In this document: positions 63,662-64,000 of the stretch, in pieces
Numbering within the stretch: the first letter of the stretch is position 1
Layout of the letters: each line of letters opens with the position of its first letter
Origin: Varroa destructor
Taxonomy: Eukaryota > Arthropoda > Arachnida > Mesostigmata > Varroidae
DNA: 64,000 bases
Direction of reading: 5' to 3'
NCBI RefSeq assembly: GCF_002443255.2
Contig: NW_019211454.1
Coordinates: 11,740,248 to 11,804,247 of the forward strand
The notes under the pieces: generated by a model
Seen by the model: only the letters and a program-made list of their open reading frames with translations
Databases searched by the model: none
Told to the model about the DNA's origin: nothing
Position numbers and translations under genes: made by a program

Positions 63662-64000
63662 CTGTGGATATGCTGTTTTTTTTTGACTAATGTATATATT
63701 TTGGAACTAATATGAAACTAGTAATAATCCTGCGTGTGGGGGCTAATAAGGAAGCATAGAGTCCTGCGTGTAAGGCTGTCTCTTTAGTGTGACGGGTAAA
63801 CCTTGTATGTGAATGTGTGACGAGTGTTTTCAGAGTGACGGGACATGACCAATCTGCAACCGCGGTTGAATGTTCTCGTTGAATCAGAACAGAAACATCT
63901 ACTCCCTAAAATGTCCTGCAATTATATTAGCCGCTAATCGTACTGCTAATGTTATTGGACACATTAAACCTCTTAATACTATAAATTAGTACTATAAATG

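Noticed and set aside
1..64000. CRISPR array, operon or prokaryotic defence system
   Set aside because: There are no regularly spaced repeats and no gene clusters. Genes with introns and polyadenylation signals show eukaryotic DNA.

Overview
The window looks like gene-poor, AT-rich animal nuclear DNA. It has no operon-like ORF packing. The recognisable genes are split by long introns, mostly with GT..AG borders, polyadenylation signals follow the stop codons, and (TA)n and other microsatellites are scattered throughout. The proteins and intron sizes fit an invertebrate, probably an arthropod. A chelicerate such as a mite is my guess and is not proven.

Two genes can be read with confidence, both on the minus strand and head to tail. 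(1) At the right edge, 61182-63661, lie the last three coding exons of a cytosolic sulfotransferase (SULT). They carry the C-terminal PAPS-binding signature RKG..GDWKNHFT; the 5' part lies beyond base 64000. (2) From 56717 down to 38923 there is a complete 11-exon aldehyde dehydrogenase that I assign to ALDH8A1, the 2-aminomuconate semialdehyde dehydrogenase of the kynurenine pathway of tryptophan breakdown. The spliced CDS is 1452 nt, 483 residues plus stop, and every exon joins in phase. The catalytic Cys and Glu, the oxyanion Asn and the two Arg residues expected to hold the substrate carboxylate are all present. Most long ORFs across this stretch are shadows or read-throughs of these exons. 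Intron 6 is best explained by a non-canonical GC..AG splice pair.

The 4.2 kb between the two genes holds no recognised gene, only TA microsatellites. ALDH8A1 intron 4 (6.1 kb) contains, on the plus strand, what looks like a decayed Ty3/gypsy-type integrase fragment.

The left part, 1 to about 38860, contains no gene I can recognise. ORFs there are short, overlap on both strands and look like chance open frames. It holds a possible decayed Ty1/copia-type Gag fragment near 15.4-15.7 kb, a tRNA-like A-box near 7.8 kb, a pair of GGGACGCCCT boxes each followed by a TA tract near 34.8 kb, a cluster of hairpins near 37.1 kb and several simple repeats. I did not find a new multi-gene system. The most informative points are the ALDH8A1 gene model, its GC-AG intron and the transposon relics.
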